Part shown: positions 1 through 9,399 of the stretch, in pieces
Position numbering within the stretch: position 1 is the stretch's first letter
How the letters are laid out: each line of letters begins with the position of its first letter
Source: Anaerolineae bacterium
Lineage (GTDB): Bacteria > Chloroflexota > Anaerolineae > Aggregatilineales > Phototrophicaceae
Direction: 5' to 3'
Assembly: GCA_017303635.1 (NCBI GenBank)
Contig: JAFLCG010000001.1
Span: 62,001 to 126,000, forward strand
Length of the DNA stretch: 64,000 nucleotides
The notes under the pieces: generated by a model
Database searches by the model: none
What the model was told of the DNA's origin: nothing
Seen by the model: the letters and a program-made list of their open reading frames with translations, nothing else
Program-made: the position numbers and the translations under genes

Positions 1-1027
1 TCCCGGCAATATGTATTTCACCACTACGCGGCTGCATCAGGAACTGGCAGGCGGCATTTTTGTGGATGTGGTCATTGACGAAGCGCATGACCCGACCAGC
101 CTGCACCCATTTAAAGGTAATGTTGATCTGGATAAGGTACAGGCACTGATCGACAAGGTCGGGACGGCGCAGATCGCCTATATCAGCTTGGCTGGGACTG
201 TCAATATGGCGGGCGGCCAGCCAGTCAGTATGGCGAACGTGAAAGCCCTGCGGGCGCTGTGCGATCAGCATGGCATTCGGTTGTATCTGGATGCGACGCG
301 CATGGTGGAGAATGCCTTCTTCATTCAGGAACGCGAGGAGGGATATGCTAACCATTCCATAGCTGCCATCCTCCGTGAGTTTTGCAGCTATACCGATGGT
401 GCCTGGATGAGCGCCAAGAAGGATAACCTGGTTAACATCGGTGGTTGGTTGGCTCTGAACCACCAGGATGTCTTTGAGGCTGCTCGCAATCTGGTCGTGG
501 TCTATGAAGGGCTGCATACCTATGGCGGCATGGCCGGGCGGGATATGGAAGCTCTGGCGATTGGCATCGAAGAAAGCGTGCAGGATCAGCATGTGCGGTC
601 ACGTATCGGGCAGGTACGCTACCTGGGTGAATTGATCGAACAGTGGGGCATTCCGATGGTCAAGCCAGTGGGTGGTCACGCCATCTTTCTGGATGCGCGG
701 GCGTTCTATCCGCACCTGCCACAGAGCGCCTTCCCAGCGCAGACGCTAGCCGCTGAGTTATATCTGGACAGCGGTGTGCGTTCGATGGAGCGTGGGGTGG
801 TCAGCGCCGGGCGTGACCCGGAAACGGGCGACCACCGTTACCCCAAGCTGGAACTCACGCGCCTGACGATTCCGCGCCGGGTCTATACTCAGTCGCATAT
901 GGATGTCGTAGCAGAGTCGGTCAAAGCGGTCTACGACCGCCGCGCAGAATCACACGGATTGCAGATGGTTTACGAGCCAGAATATTTGCGCTTTTTCCAG
1001 TGCCGCTTTGAACCCATCAGGAGCTAG
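1..1027 (+). CDS. Tyrosine phenol-lyase-like beta-eliminating lyase (5' truncated by window edge)
   Basis: PLP-dependent lyase of the tyrosine phenol-lyase/tryptophanase family, cytosolic; such enzymes cleave tyrosine or tryptophan to pyruvate, ammonia and phenol or indole. The reading frame is already open at base 2 (P-G-N before MYFTTTR), so the ATG at 11 is internal and the N-terminus lies outside the window. The PLP lysine context SAKKDNLVNIGG, the AGGQPVSMAN segment and the C-terminal TRLTIPRRVYT motif are present. The segment GVRSMERG carries the Arg that tyrosine phenol-lyases have where tryptophanases have an aliphatic residue, and FTTTR is also lyase-like. Tyrosine phenol-lyase is therefore favoured; substrate is inferred, not shown. 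Confidence 0.88.
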   Translation, partial: PGNMYFTTTRLHQELAGGIFVDVVIDEAHDPTSLHPFKGNVDLDKVQALIDKVGTAQIAYISLAGTVNMAGGQPVSMANVKALRALCDQHGIRLYLDATRMVENAFFIQEREEGYANHSIAAILREFCSYTDGAWMSAKKDNLVNIGGWLALNHQDVFEAARNLVVVYEGLHTYGGMAGRDMEALAIGIEESVQDQHVRSRIGQVRYLGELIEQWGIPMVKPVGGHAIFLDARAFYPHLPQSAFPAQTLAAELYLDSGVRSMERGVVSAGRDPETGDHRYPKLELTRLTIPRRVYTQSHMDVVAESVKAVYDRRAESHGLQMVYEPEYLRFFQCRFEPIRS

Positions 1028-1069
1028 ATCTCATCAGGGGCGCAGGAACTGCGCCCCCGCCATGAACCA

Positions 1070-1879
1070 CTAGCCGTGCTGCGAGGCGGCGAAAAATTCA
1101 TCCTGCAGGCGTTTGGATACCTTGTCCGCCTTCACCGTTTTGACCACTCGCGAGAGGGCCTGTGCCATCGTCTTCAGATAGAGTTCACCCTTCTCGCGGG
1201 TGGCAGGCTGACCATCACCGGCGTAGTGAGTCGGGTGATCGGCATACCACCAAATCGCGGTATAGGCACCATGATCGCCGAGGGTTTTCAAGCGTCCCTG
1301 TGGTTCGCCTTCGCCGGGAGTGATGCGATCCATGTGCACCAGATCTGGCCGGATAGTCAGTATCGCGCTGGTTTCACTCTCTCCAGCGTGATCCCATACG
1401 GGCGTAGACCACTGAGCATCCAACGCAGCAGCTTCCTCTGGTTCAAAGCGCGGATTGGCCACATACACGACATAGTCCCGCGGGCTGGCCAGTTGAGTCT
1501 GGGCGAAGAAGGGGGCTAGCGAGCCATTCCCCCCATGGGAGCTAAAAAGAATGATTTTCTTGAATCCGTTGCGGGCAATTTCCCGGCAAACGTTATCCAA
1601 TAGTTTCAGGATCAGATCCGGGTCCAGCGCGATGGTGCCGGGCAAGTGCCGCGCTTCCAGAATCTGCGTGAAAATGAAATCGGGAAAGATCATCACCGGT
1701 TCAAGCTGCGCAGCTCGCTGGCAGATCTCCCGACCGATGTAGGTATCGGTGCCGAGCGGCAGATGATGGGCATGGCGCTCGACGACCGACAGCGGCACCA
1801 GGCAAACACCCTGGGTACTGGTGACGGCTTCCGCGAATTGGTCGCCCGTCAATGATTCCCACTGCATGATTACCCCCAA
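1070..1879 (-). CDS. Creatininase-family amidohydrolase
   Basis: Member of the creatinine amidohydrolase family (metal-dependent amide hydrolases acting on creatinine or related cyclic amides). Visible metal-binding pattern: E34, H36 and D45 in the segment from VVERH to LPLGTD, SSHGGNG around H115, and HAGESET near residues 164-170. Length of 269 aa is normal for the family. A second in-frame ATG at codon 5 (MQWESL) is an alternative start. Transcribed towards the lyase gene (convergent, 42 bp apart). The family contains enzymes of pterin, mycofactocin and F420 pathways as well, so the true substrate is unknown. Confidence 0.82.
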   Translation of the reverse strand: MGVIMQWESLTGDQFAEAVTSTQGVCLVPLSVVERHAHHLPLGTDTYIGREICQRAAQLEPVMIFPDFIFTQILEARHLPGTIALDPDLILKLLDNVCREIARNGFKKIILFSSHGGNGSLAPFFAQTQLASPRDYVVYVANPRFEPEEAAALDAQWSTPVWDHAGESETSAILTIRPDLVHMDRITPGEGEPQGRLKTLGDHGAYTAIWWYADHPTHYAGDGQPATREKGELYLKTMAQALSRVVKTVKADKVSKRLQDEFFAASQHG

Positions 1880-2049
1880 GCATAAAGTTCAGGCGGACGA
1901 GGTAGACCTTGTCCCTAGTGATTACCATCTTACCCTGCCCCGGCAAAATGGGTTAACCCATTCACGATTGCCCTTACAACACGCCCTAACGAATTTGTGA
2001 TATGGTAGAAAGTGTCATGCAGGTTGTAATCAGAATGAGGGATGGTGCA

Positions 2050-2898
2050 GTGAAACGTCTTTGGCTAACCGCGCTGGCGACCGGGCTGATCCTGGCTTTG
2101 AGCATCGGTCCGGCACTGGCGCAAAACACCTGCCCGCAGATCGTCCAGCAGGCGCTGGCTTCGCTCGACCAATGGTGCGAGGGGACGGGGCGCAACCAAC
2201 TGTGTTATGGCAACGTCTCAATCGAGGCACAGCCACAGCCCGGTGTTGTTGACTGGCGCTTTGAACAGGTTGGGGATGTGGTCAGCATCGCGGATCTGGC
2301 CAGGCTGACGCTGAGCGCACTGCAAGCTGATGAGGATAAATGGGGCGTGGCCCTGATGCGCGTGCAGGCGAACCTGCCGGATATGCTGCCCGGTCAGAAC
2401 GTCACATTCCTGATGTTCGGGGATGTGGAAATCATCAACCAGGTCACACCCGGCACTGAAAGCGATCTGCGCCCGATGCAGGCGTTCCAACTCCGCACTG
2501 GTGTGAACGATGCGGCCTGCGCGGAAGCCCCACAAAGCGGTGTCCTCATCCAGACGCCGGAAGGCGGGCGGAAGGTCAACTTCACCATCAACGGCGTCGA
2601 TATGGCGGTTGGCTCGACTGTGTTTTTCCAGTCGGATATGGAGACTAACCTGGCGATCAACACGCTGGAAGGGCATGTCAGCGTGAGCGCCGCCGGACAG
2701 AAAGTGCAAATTCCTGCCGGGAGCCAGATCAGCATCCCGATTCGGCGCGGTGGGATGGTGGTCGAACCTCGCGCGATCCCAATACAACTGGAGGCGGCTC
2801 CTTTTGAGAGCAGTGTCCTGCAAAACCTGCCGCTGGGTCTACTCGACCACGACATTGAAATCCCAATCCTGCCTACCCCCACCGGAGATGAGTCATGA
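2050..2898 (+). CDS. Secreted FecR-like domain protein, paralogue 1
   Basis: Exported protein of unknown function. I chose the GTG at 2050 because an AGGG Shine-Dalgarno sits 8 bp upstream and the product then starts with a clean signal peptide (VKRLWL, hydrophobic core, cleavage after ALA near residue 25); an ATG at 2002 is an in-frame alternative. The mature part begins with a Cys-containing segment (CPQ, WCEGTGRNQLCYGN) and ends with a FecR-like beta region (TPEGGRKVNFTINGV to NTLEGHVSVSAAG). It overlaps the next gene by ATGA and shares its layout, so the two arose by tandem duplication and are probably co-translated. Partner and role are not known. Confidence 0.7.
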   Translation: MKRLWLTALATGLILALSIGPALAQNTCPQIVQQALASLDQWCEGTGRNQLCYGNVSIEAQPQPGVVDWRFEQVGDVVSIADLARLTLSALQADEDKWGVALMRVQANLPDMLPGQNVTFLMFGDVEIINQVTPGTESDLRPMQAFQLRTGVNDAACAEAPQSGVLIQTPEGGRKVNFTINGVDMAVGSTVFFQSDMETNLAINTLEGHVSVSAAGQKVQIPAGSQISIPIRRGGMVVEPRAIPIQLEAAPFESSVLQNLPLGLLDHDIEIPILPTPTGDES

Positions 2899-4022
2899 AG
2901 CGGGCTATCTACTACGTGATTAGCGTGCTGCTGCTGTGTGTGGTGCCCATAACCAGCGCCCAGGGCGATTGTCCGGCGCTGGTCGAACAGGCGTTGGCCG
3001 CAGTCGGGCAGATGTGCCAGTCGACCGGACGCAACCAGGCCTGCTACGGCAACATCAAGATTGATACTGAACCCCAGCCCGGCGCTGATGATTTCCGCTT
3101 CGAGGTGGTCGGGGATACGGTCAACGTGGCGGATATTCAGCAAATGATCCTCAGCGGCATGAACGAGGCCAGCAGCGAATGGGGCGTGGCCCTGCTGCGT
3201 TTACAGACCAGTATCCCCGGCACGCTGCCCGGTCAGAACGTGACCTTTTTGCTGTTCGGGGATGTGGCACTGGCCCCGGATGAGTCGGTCACGGATGCGC
3301 CGCCCCTGAGCGCTTTCCTGCTGCGGACGGGCATCAATGATGCGCCGTGTGAAGAAGCCCCGGAAAGTGGTTTGCTGGTTCAGACTCCAGAAGGGGTGAG
3401 CGAAGTTACTTTCAGCATCAACGGCGTCGAAGTGCAGATGGGTTCGACGGTGCTGTTCAAGAATGACAGCGAAGGCGCGATGAGCGTCAGCACGCTGGAA
3501 GGGTTGGCGCTGGCCGGCGCCGGAGCTGAAGCCCAGTTCATCGTGCCGGGTACGTGGGCGAGCGTACCGGTCGGGAATAATGGACGGGCTGCCGGTGATA
3601 TTGAACGTCCCCGGTCGTACCAGGGGCGCGTTCAGGCGCTGCAAGCTTTGCCGGTACGCGCCCTCCAGCGACAGATTACGGTGGCGCCGCCGCTGACAGA
3701 AGAACAACTGGAACTGATGCGGGCTAAGCTGGATGCCGGTGAACTGCCCTGCGGTGAAGGTCCGCTGCCGGATTGCGAACGCCTGAAGACGTTTGTCCAG
3801 AACCGGCTGGCGATGTGTGAGGCGCTGCGCCCGCGTCAGCGACCCCCGTTCTGCCGCCGCATCCGCACCTTTGCTGAGCGCGTGCGGGAGATCAACCAGA
3901 ACCTGACCGATCAGGGCATTCTGCCGACTCCGCTGCCGCAGATGCCACCGCCTACCCTGGTTCCACCACCACCGATGGAACCGCCACCGACCGATGAGGA
4001 CGACAATGACGATGATGGTTAA
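2895..4022 (+). CDS. Secreted FecR-like domain protein, paralogue 2, with proline-rich acidic tail
   Basis: Paralogue of the preceding gene: same signal peptide style, same Cys pattern (STGRNQACYGN), the LPGQNVTFLLFGDV block and the same FecR-like beta segment (QTPEGVSEVTFSINGV, STLEGLALAGAG). It is longer (375 aa). An extra region at about residues 275-345 has several Cys and Arg residues (ELPCGEGPLPDCERLK, CRRIRTFAERV), followed by a proline-rich stretch and a Glu/Asp tail. Such a tail could be a flexible linker or cation-binding end, but this is inference. It starts inside the stop codon of paralogue 1. No lipobox or C-terminal anchor was seen. Confidence 0.7.
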   Translation: MKRAIYYVISVLLLCVVPITSAQGDCPALVEQALAAVGQMCQSTGRNQACYGNIKIDTEPQPGADDFRFEVVGDTVNVADIQQMILSGMNEASSEWGVALLRLQTSIPGTLPGQNVTFLLFGDVALAPDESVTDAPPLSAFLLRTGINDAPCEEAPESGLLVQTPEGVSEVTFSINGVEVQMGSTVLFKNDSEGAMSVSTLEGLALAGAGAEAQFIVPGTWASVPVGNNGRAAGDIERPRSYQGRVQALQALPVRALQRQITVAPPLTEEQLELMRAKLDAGELPCGEGPLPDCERLKTFVQNRLAMCEALRPRQRPPFCRRIRTFAERVREINQNLTDQGILPTPLPQMPPPTLVPPPPMEPPPTDEDDNDDDG

Positions 4023-4181
4023 TGAGACGCTGCCCTTCTGTCCGGAGTCCGAGCAACCGCCGCCTCCACCCGGTGGGTGAGGTGATCTGCCGCAAAAGCG
4101 ACGCATTTGTCCCTAAAGGATGCCGTACGGGCACAAATTTGAATATGCGGGTTCATCACTTTTGGGCGGTACTGGAGTTCT

Positions 4182-4203
4182 GCGGCGGCGGCGGCGGCGG
4201 CGG
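4182..4203. repeat. GCG/CGG trinucleotide run
   Basis: Seven contiguous copies of a CGG-type triplet in noncoding DNA. In some frames this would read as poly-Gly or poly-Arg, which explains spurious open frames. A likely slippage site. Confidence 0.85.
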
Positions 4204-4242
4204 AACCGACATGCGCCTATGAGCGCCGCGAAGGACTTGTCC

Positions 4243-4266
4243 CGCAGGGACGCAGGGACGCAGGGA
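4243..4266. repeat. Three tandem copies of CGCAGGGA
   Basis: Three perfect 8-bp tandem units. The first copy together with the preceding GTCCC also forms a small inverted repeat (GTCCC-GCA-GGGAC). No function assigned. Confidence 0.85.
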
Positions 4267-4674
4267 CTTCCTTCGGTCGTCTGTATTGTCGGTGTTCAGA
4301 TGGGTTGTGAGCCTACGCGGTACGAGTGCCGCCTGAGAACAGCGTAGCACAGGTCGGCAAATGTCATTGTATGGCCCCTGCCCTTCTCAAGGATAGGTTT
4401 GTTGCAGATGCCGGGTTTTATGTGGGAGTATCGCACTGCTGCCTCACCCCAACCCGCCTTCGGCGTCCCGCGCACCCCTCACTCGTTGGGAAAGGAAGGT
4501 TAGGTGGGATTCGGGGTGCTGGAGAGGGGAGCCCGGAGTCTAGGCGGCACATTGGACGATCTGCACTACCGCTGCTTTCACGATTGGAAAGATCATAACA
4601 CAGGTCGATATAGAAAATGGAACGTATGTTCCGATTTTGTTCCGAGTTTTTGGCTGGCCCCAGAAGTGTCAATG

Positions 4675-4689
4675 TCAAATGGACAGTTG
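4675..4689 (+). repeat. 15-bp direct repeat, left copy, flanking the Uma2 gene
   Basis: TCAAATGGACAGTTG occurs here and again, identical and in the same orientation, at 5378-5392, so the two copies bracket the Uma2 gene. The core TGGACAGTT also recurs three times downstream of lpdA. Confidence 0.75.
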
Positions 4690-4753
4690 GGTCTTAGTAC
4701 CTCGATTTGGTGGTACACTGGAACGCGAAAACAGCGTCTGAGAGGGCGTCATA

Positions 4754-5344
4754 TTGAGTAGCATGAGGTCATGGAATATGCTGCTGGAACGACAACGAGT
4801 CACGCAGGATGAATTCCGGGCAATCATCGAACAACCTGAAAACTCCGACAAGTGGTTCGAGTTGATGGATGGTGTCATTCATGAGGTCATCATGCCCAAA
4901 CCGATTCATGCAATCGTTGCGCTGATTGTCGCGGGCATCCTCCGCACATTTGTGATTCCGCGCAAACTTGGGCAAGTTGTCGGGGATGGTTGCCTGTTCT
5001 ATTTGCCTAACGGCGATACCGTTATTCCAGATGCGGCCTATGTTTCTCATGAACGGGAACCAGGTATCCCTGATGAATATCATATCGCACCCGATATTGC
5101 CGTCGAAGTCATTTCTCCCTCGAATAAACCCCGCCAAGTGAATGAAAAGATCGAGTCTTACCTCGCCAGCGGCACACGGCAGGTGTGGGTATTGTATCCA
5201 GAGCAGCGGGTGCTGGATGTGTGGACGCCTGGCGCGGAAGGCACTGCCAATAAACGCAAGTACACGGCTGCCGATACCCTGACCGGCGGCGATGTGCTGA
5301 CCGACTTCAGTGTGGCCGTCAGCGAGTTGTTCCCGACAGAATAA
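4754..5344 (+). CDS. Uma2-family (DUF820) endonuclease
   Basis: Restriction-endonuclease-fold protein of the Uma2 family, abundant in Chloroflexota and Cyanobacteria; biological role of the family is poorly known. PD-(D/E)xK-type features: E near WFELMDG, the IPDAAYVS strand with its Asp, then DIAVEVISPSN with Glu and the downstream VNEKIESYLASGTRQVWVLYP with Lys. Length 196 aa is typical. The TTG at 4754 is chosen because AGAGGG lies 7 bp upstream; ATG codons at 4763 and 4772 are alternatives. The gene is bracketed by a 15-bp direct repeat, which hints at movement or at recurrent insertion of a dispersed element. Confidence 0.85.
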   Translation: MSSMRSWNMLLERQRVTQDEFRAIIEQPENSDKWFELMDGVIHEVIMPKPIHAIVALIVAGILRTFVIPRKLGQVVGDGCLFYLPNGDTVIPDAAYVSHEREPGIPDEYHIAPDIAVEVISPSNKPRQVNEKIESYLASGTRQVWVLYPEQRVLDVWTPGAEGTANKRKYTAADTLTGGDVLTDFSVAVSELFPTE

Positions 5345-5377
5345 CGTCCTGTAACTGTTTAGTTCAACTAGACAGTC

Positions 5378-5392
5378 TCAAATGGACAGTTG
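5378..5392 (+). repeat. 15-bp direct repeat, right copy
   Basis: Second identical copy of TCAAATGGACAGTTG, 33 bp after the Uma2 stop codon. See the left copy at 4675-4689. Confidence 0.75.
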
Positions 5393-5443
5393 AGAACGAG
5401 TCGGCGTGACGGTGGCGCGGTTATACTCTGCTGGAATCGATTT

Positions 5444-5938
5444 ATGCGGGATCTAGTATCTGTTTGGGACAAAACGTTCCTAAACCTGATCGAGCAATGG
5501 TTTTTGGAGCGCAATGAAGTATTTGTTGTTGCCCGCCTATCAAGAGTAGGGGGAGGTCGGATCTATTTCTGGTTCAGCAATTTCACTTCATTTACAGATC
5601 AACTCAGGGTATTTCCTCCAGAAACAGATGTCATTGTATTTCGCAATGATTTGCTCCCATTGAGAGGCCATGTCACGCTTGACTTGATTAAGCAGGCTTT
5701 GACGATAATTCCTGACCATATTGAAACTATGGTCGTCCCAGCTCTGAAGCCAACCAATACTGACCTGCATGTGTGGGGGTGTGATAACCATGCAGAACTC
5801 CAAGAGACTTTACAGGACTTGAGGGGACAGCCCGTATCGGTTGGATACTATCCACCCTGGCATGAGTCTGATAATGACGAGATGATCTCTGCCATAGTGC
5901 CGTTTACAGATGGGACGTTAAAACGCGGGGTGTACTAG
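5444..5938 (+). CDS. Hypothetical protein
   Basis: Unrecognised soluble protein of about 164 aa beginning MRDLVSVWDKT. I prefer the ATG at 5444 to a TTG at 5390, because the latter lies inside the 15-bp repeat. A TATACT hexamer at 5422-5427 could be a -10 box. Alternating hydrophobic segments (EVFVVARLSRVGGGRIYFWF, HIETMVVPAL, DLHVWGC) suggest an alpha/beta fold; no signal peptide or membrane segment was seen. Its codon use is less GC-rich than lpdA next door, which with the flanking repeat and Uma2 gene fits an accessory origin. An immunity-protein-like role is possible but unsupported. Confidence 0.55.
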   Translation: MRDLVSVWDKTFLNLIEQWFLERNEVFVVARLSRVGGGRIYFWFSNFTSFTDQLRVFPPETDVIVFRNDLLPLRGHVTLDLIKQALTIIPDHIETMVVPALKPTNTDLHVWGCDNHAELQETLQDLRGQPVSVGYYPPWHESDNDEMISAIVPFTDGTLKRGVY

Positions 5939-5968
5939 AGAGATTTTTCCATGTGATATGTAAGGCCA

Positions 5969-5998
5969 TTGCGCCTGACCCCTTCCAAAAGTTAGAAT
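5969..5998 (+). promoter_or_regulatory. Putative sigma70-type promoter of lpdA
   Basis: TTGCGC (5969-5974) and TAGAAT (5993-5998) are 18 bp apart and lie about 68 bp upstream of the lpdA start. The -10 box matches 5 of 6 positions, the -35 box is weak. Confidence 0.35.
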
Positions 5999-6065
5999 CA
6001 AATTTATAGACAGTCCACCATCCAGCCGACCGTGTCTACGGGGCGGTTCACTCAAGGAGCATTTC

Positions 6066-7470
<1,405 letters not shown>

Positions 7471-7472
<2 letters not shown>

Positions 7473-7699
7473 TTCACAGTGGACAGTTCACAGTCACAGT
7501 GAAGATCAGATGGGGCGTGCCGGGTTGGTGCGCCTCGTCTTTTAGTGGCTAGTGGAAGAGAGTTCACAGTGGACAGTTCACAGTCACAGTGAAGATGAGA
7601 TGGGGCGTGCCGGGGTGGTGCGCCTCACAATGAGTTCACAGTGGACAGTTCACAGTCACGGTGAAGAACAGATGGGGCGTGCCGGGTGCGGTACGCCTC
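7471..7699 (+). repeat. Three imperfect tandem copies of a 66-67 bp element
   Basis: Copies at 7471-7536, 7561-7626 and 7633-7699 each run from AGTTCACAGTGGACAGTTCA to a G(T)GCGCCTC-like end and contain GATGGGGCGTGCCGGG. Spacing is 90 and 72 bp. The first copy begins inside the lpdA stop codon. Each unit has an internal repeat of AGTTCACAGT. The core TGGACAGTT is shared with the repeats around the Uma2 gene. Confidence 0.9.
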
Positions 7700-7724
7700 A
7701 TTTGGTTTGTGTGGCATGGTACGC

Positions 7725-8342
7725 TTAGCACGCCCAGCTATCAAGCTGGCAGTATTTCCACTGGGGTATTAATCCACGCCAGTCGTAAGCATCGGGCGCA
7801 GCACTATTGATTGACACAAACAAACCCGATACAGGTGCTAGAAGATCGATATGCTTCGTAGTGTCAAACGACACCCCGGCGTCATACATCAATGCAGCAT
7901 AGTTGTTACCAATATAGACAGTATTTGGCGGCCCCATAAACTCAAACATATCCCCAATGCGAAGCCCCTCACAATATGGGGAAATACCTACTACAAAATT
8001 GGGGGCATAGTCTTGATAAATTATCGATGTTTCACAAGTCATTGTAGATAATTGTAGAGAATATGTACGCAGGACATCGGAGCCTCCATACTGTTGAGTA
8101 TCCTGAGTAATCGTATAGCCATAGCGAGTCAAGTAATCATGAGCTGTATCCAGTGGTACCAGCTCATAGCCAATGCCAGCAATCCCATACCAGCACGGTT
8201 GTGGTTTCCCTTCGCAACCCTCCACAAAGCCGCGCAGGGCGGGATGCGGCGGCTGAGTCTCGCCCCAGGCGCGGGCGGTCAGCGCGAGGGTGAAGGTGAG
8301 CGCAGTCAGCGTGACGGTCAGGGCAAGGAGGAAGCGGAACAT
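7725..8342 (-). CDS. Secreted PCWYGI-motif protein, paralogue A
   Basis: Exported protein of unknown function, 205 aa. It begins with a signal peptide (MFRFLLALTVTLTALTF, cleavage probably near TARAWG) followed by the motif HPALRGFVEGC and PQPCWYGI. The same start-to-motif layout occurs in the two neighbouring minus-strand genes. In related proteins a PCW-aromatic-GI motif is usually followed by a helical segment and a beta-rich domain; the Cys residues (positions about 43, 50, 101, 119 and the C-terminal SWAC) could form disulfides. No catalytic signature is visible. It ends in the repeat region downstream of lpdA, convergent to that gene. Confidence 0.65.
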   Translation of the reverse strand: MFRFLLALTVTLTALTFTLALTARAWGETQPPHPALRGFVEGCEGKPQPCWYGIAGIGYELVPLDTAHDYLTRYGYTITQDTQQYGGSDVLRTYSLQLSTMTCETSIIYQDYAPNFVVGISPYCEGLRIGDMFEFMGPPNTVYIGNNYAALMYDAGVSFDTTKHIDLLAPVSGLFVSINSAAPDAYDWRGLIPQWKYCQLDSWAC

Positions 8343-8473
8343 CGTGGTCGTTTCTTATGAGTGGGTTATCCTTATCCATTGTATGTCAGACTGATACTCT
8401 GATGGGTGACGATTACACTACGCCTGTGCTACTGCATCCAGCCAACAACGGGTGGACGGACATCCGCTCTGGC

Positions 8474-8508
8474 GGGCGGACTAAGGCGTCTTCGCCGCAT
8501 GTCCGCCC
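8474..8508. repeat. GC-rich hairpin element in the 8343-8659 spacer
   Basis: Arms GGGCGGAC (8474-8481) and GTCCGCCC (8501-8508) enclose a second small stem GGCG-TCTT-CGCC. The flank CCCTACGAG resembles dispersed GTAGGGGCG-type palindromes of environmental genomes. The remainder of this 317-bp spacer between two divergent genes holds only probable promoters. Confidence 0.6.
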
Positions 8509-8659
8509 CTACGAGTGGCGGTTATTGCGTGAGTCCTGAACGTGAAGGGGACGTAAGCAGTGCCGGTTAATCAATCACCAAACTAGGACAGACTCTGACC
8601 GCTTTCAAGCGTAACCTGTTGAAAGCGGGTTGTACCGCTTGATTGTGAGGGGACGAACG

Positions 8660-9337
8660 ATGACTCAGCAACTGCGGGTGGCGCTCGAAATCGGATTAAA
8701 AGGCAAGAAGGTGGTCGCTCTTGCACCGGATTGGCCGGGTCTGGAGCGGGGGGCCAAGACTGAAGAGGAGGCGTTGGCGCGGTTGGAATCGTATCTGCCA
8801 CGCTACGCCCCGGTGGCAAAGCTGGCCGGGATGGAGGCTGCCTATGGTACCAGCACCCGGCTTGAGGTGGTCGAGCGGTACCCGGGGGTCGGATCCACAG
8901 ATTTCTGGGGCATCTCATTCGCATTCTCGAGCATTGACCGACACGTGATGTCGACTGATGAACTCGAACGGGAACTGACTTTGATGCAGGCGTGCTGGGT
9001 GTTTTTTGATGGCATGCGTTCCCGCGTCTCTGTGGAGATGCAGAAAGGGACGCGCGGGGGCGGACGGGATCGAGATCAGATCGTGCGGCACACGCTGCAC
9101 ACAGAGATGGACTGGGCCAAGAAGCTCGGTTTGCCAATGGGTGACAGCGCGAACCTGACTGCCGAGGCCGTGAGCGCACACCGTGACGCCTATTGCACAG
9201 CCATTCGGGCGTTCCATGCTGAGGGGAAAATGGCCCGCACCTGGCCGCTCCGCTATCTGATCCGGCATACGGCCTATCACAGCATGGATCACGCCTGGGA
9301 AATGGAAGACAAAGACCTGACGGAAGCGGCTACTTGA
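8660..9337 (+). CDS. HicB-like N-terminus joined to DinB-like helical domain, hypothetical
   Basis: Soluble protein of 225 aa. The ATG at 8660 is preceded by GAGGGGAC with good spacing, so the upstream in-frame ATG at 8630 is not used. Residues 1-55 resemble a HicB antitoxin fold (VALEIGLKGKKVVALAPDWPGLERGAKTEEEALARL). The rest is helical with conserved His (RHTLHTEMDW, and RHTAYHSMDHAWEMED near the C-terminus), like the metal site of DinB-type four-helix bundles. No HicA toxin gene adjoins it. It may be a metal-dependent thiol or transfer enzyme; that is inference. Confidence 0.6.
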   Translation: MTQQLRVALEIGLKGKKVVALAPDWPGLERGAKTEEEALARLESYLPRYAPVAKLAGMEAAYGTSTRLEVVERYPGVGSTDFWGISFAFSSIDRHVMSTDELERELTLMQACWVFFDGMRSRVSVEMQKGTRGGGRDRDQIVRHTLHTEMDWAKKLGLPMGDSANLTAEAVSAHRDAYCTAIRAFHAEGKMARTWPLRYLIRHTAYHSMDHAWEMEDKDLTEAAT

Positions 9338-9399
9338 TTCGGTCGCCCCGGTTCACAGGTAGCATAAAGAACAGAAGGAGCGTGCTGGACGGGTGTGAC

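Larger units (their letters stand above)
4023..4753. other. 730-bp intergenic region without a credible gene
   Basis: Several short frames are open here, but none has a Shine-Dalgarno or recognisable protein, and their translations are low-complexity. The region holds a GCG/CGG run (4182-4203), three 8-bp CGCAGGGA copies (4243-4266), a degenerate element with CTCACCCCAACCC near 4442 and a near-complement ATTCGGGGTG near 4510 (a style of dispersed intergenic repeat), and a 15-bp sequence repeated downstream of the Uma2 gene. Confidence 0.6.

Noticed and set aside
4182..4203. Poly-glycine-encoding gene
   Set aside because: The run explains the Gly/Arg-rich translations; there is no start context or conserved protein.
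4675..5392. Target-site duplication of a transposon carrying Uma2
   Set aside because: 15 bp is long for a target duplication, there is no transposase or terminal inverted repeat, and the core recurs elsewhere.
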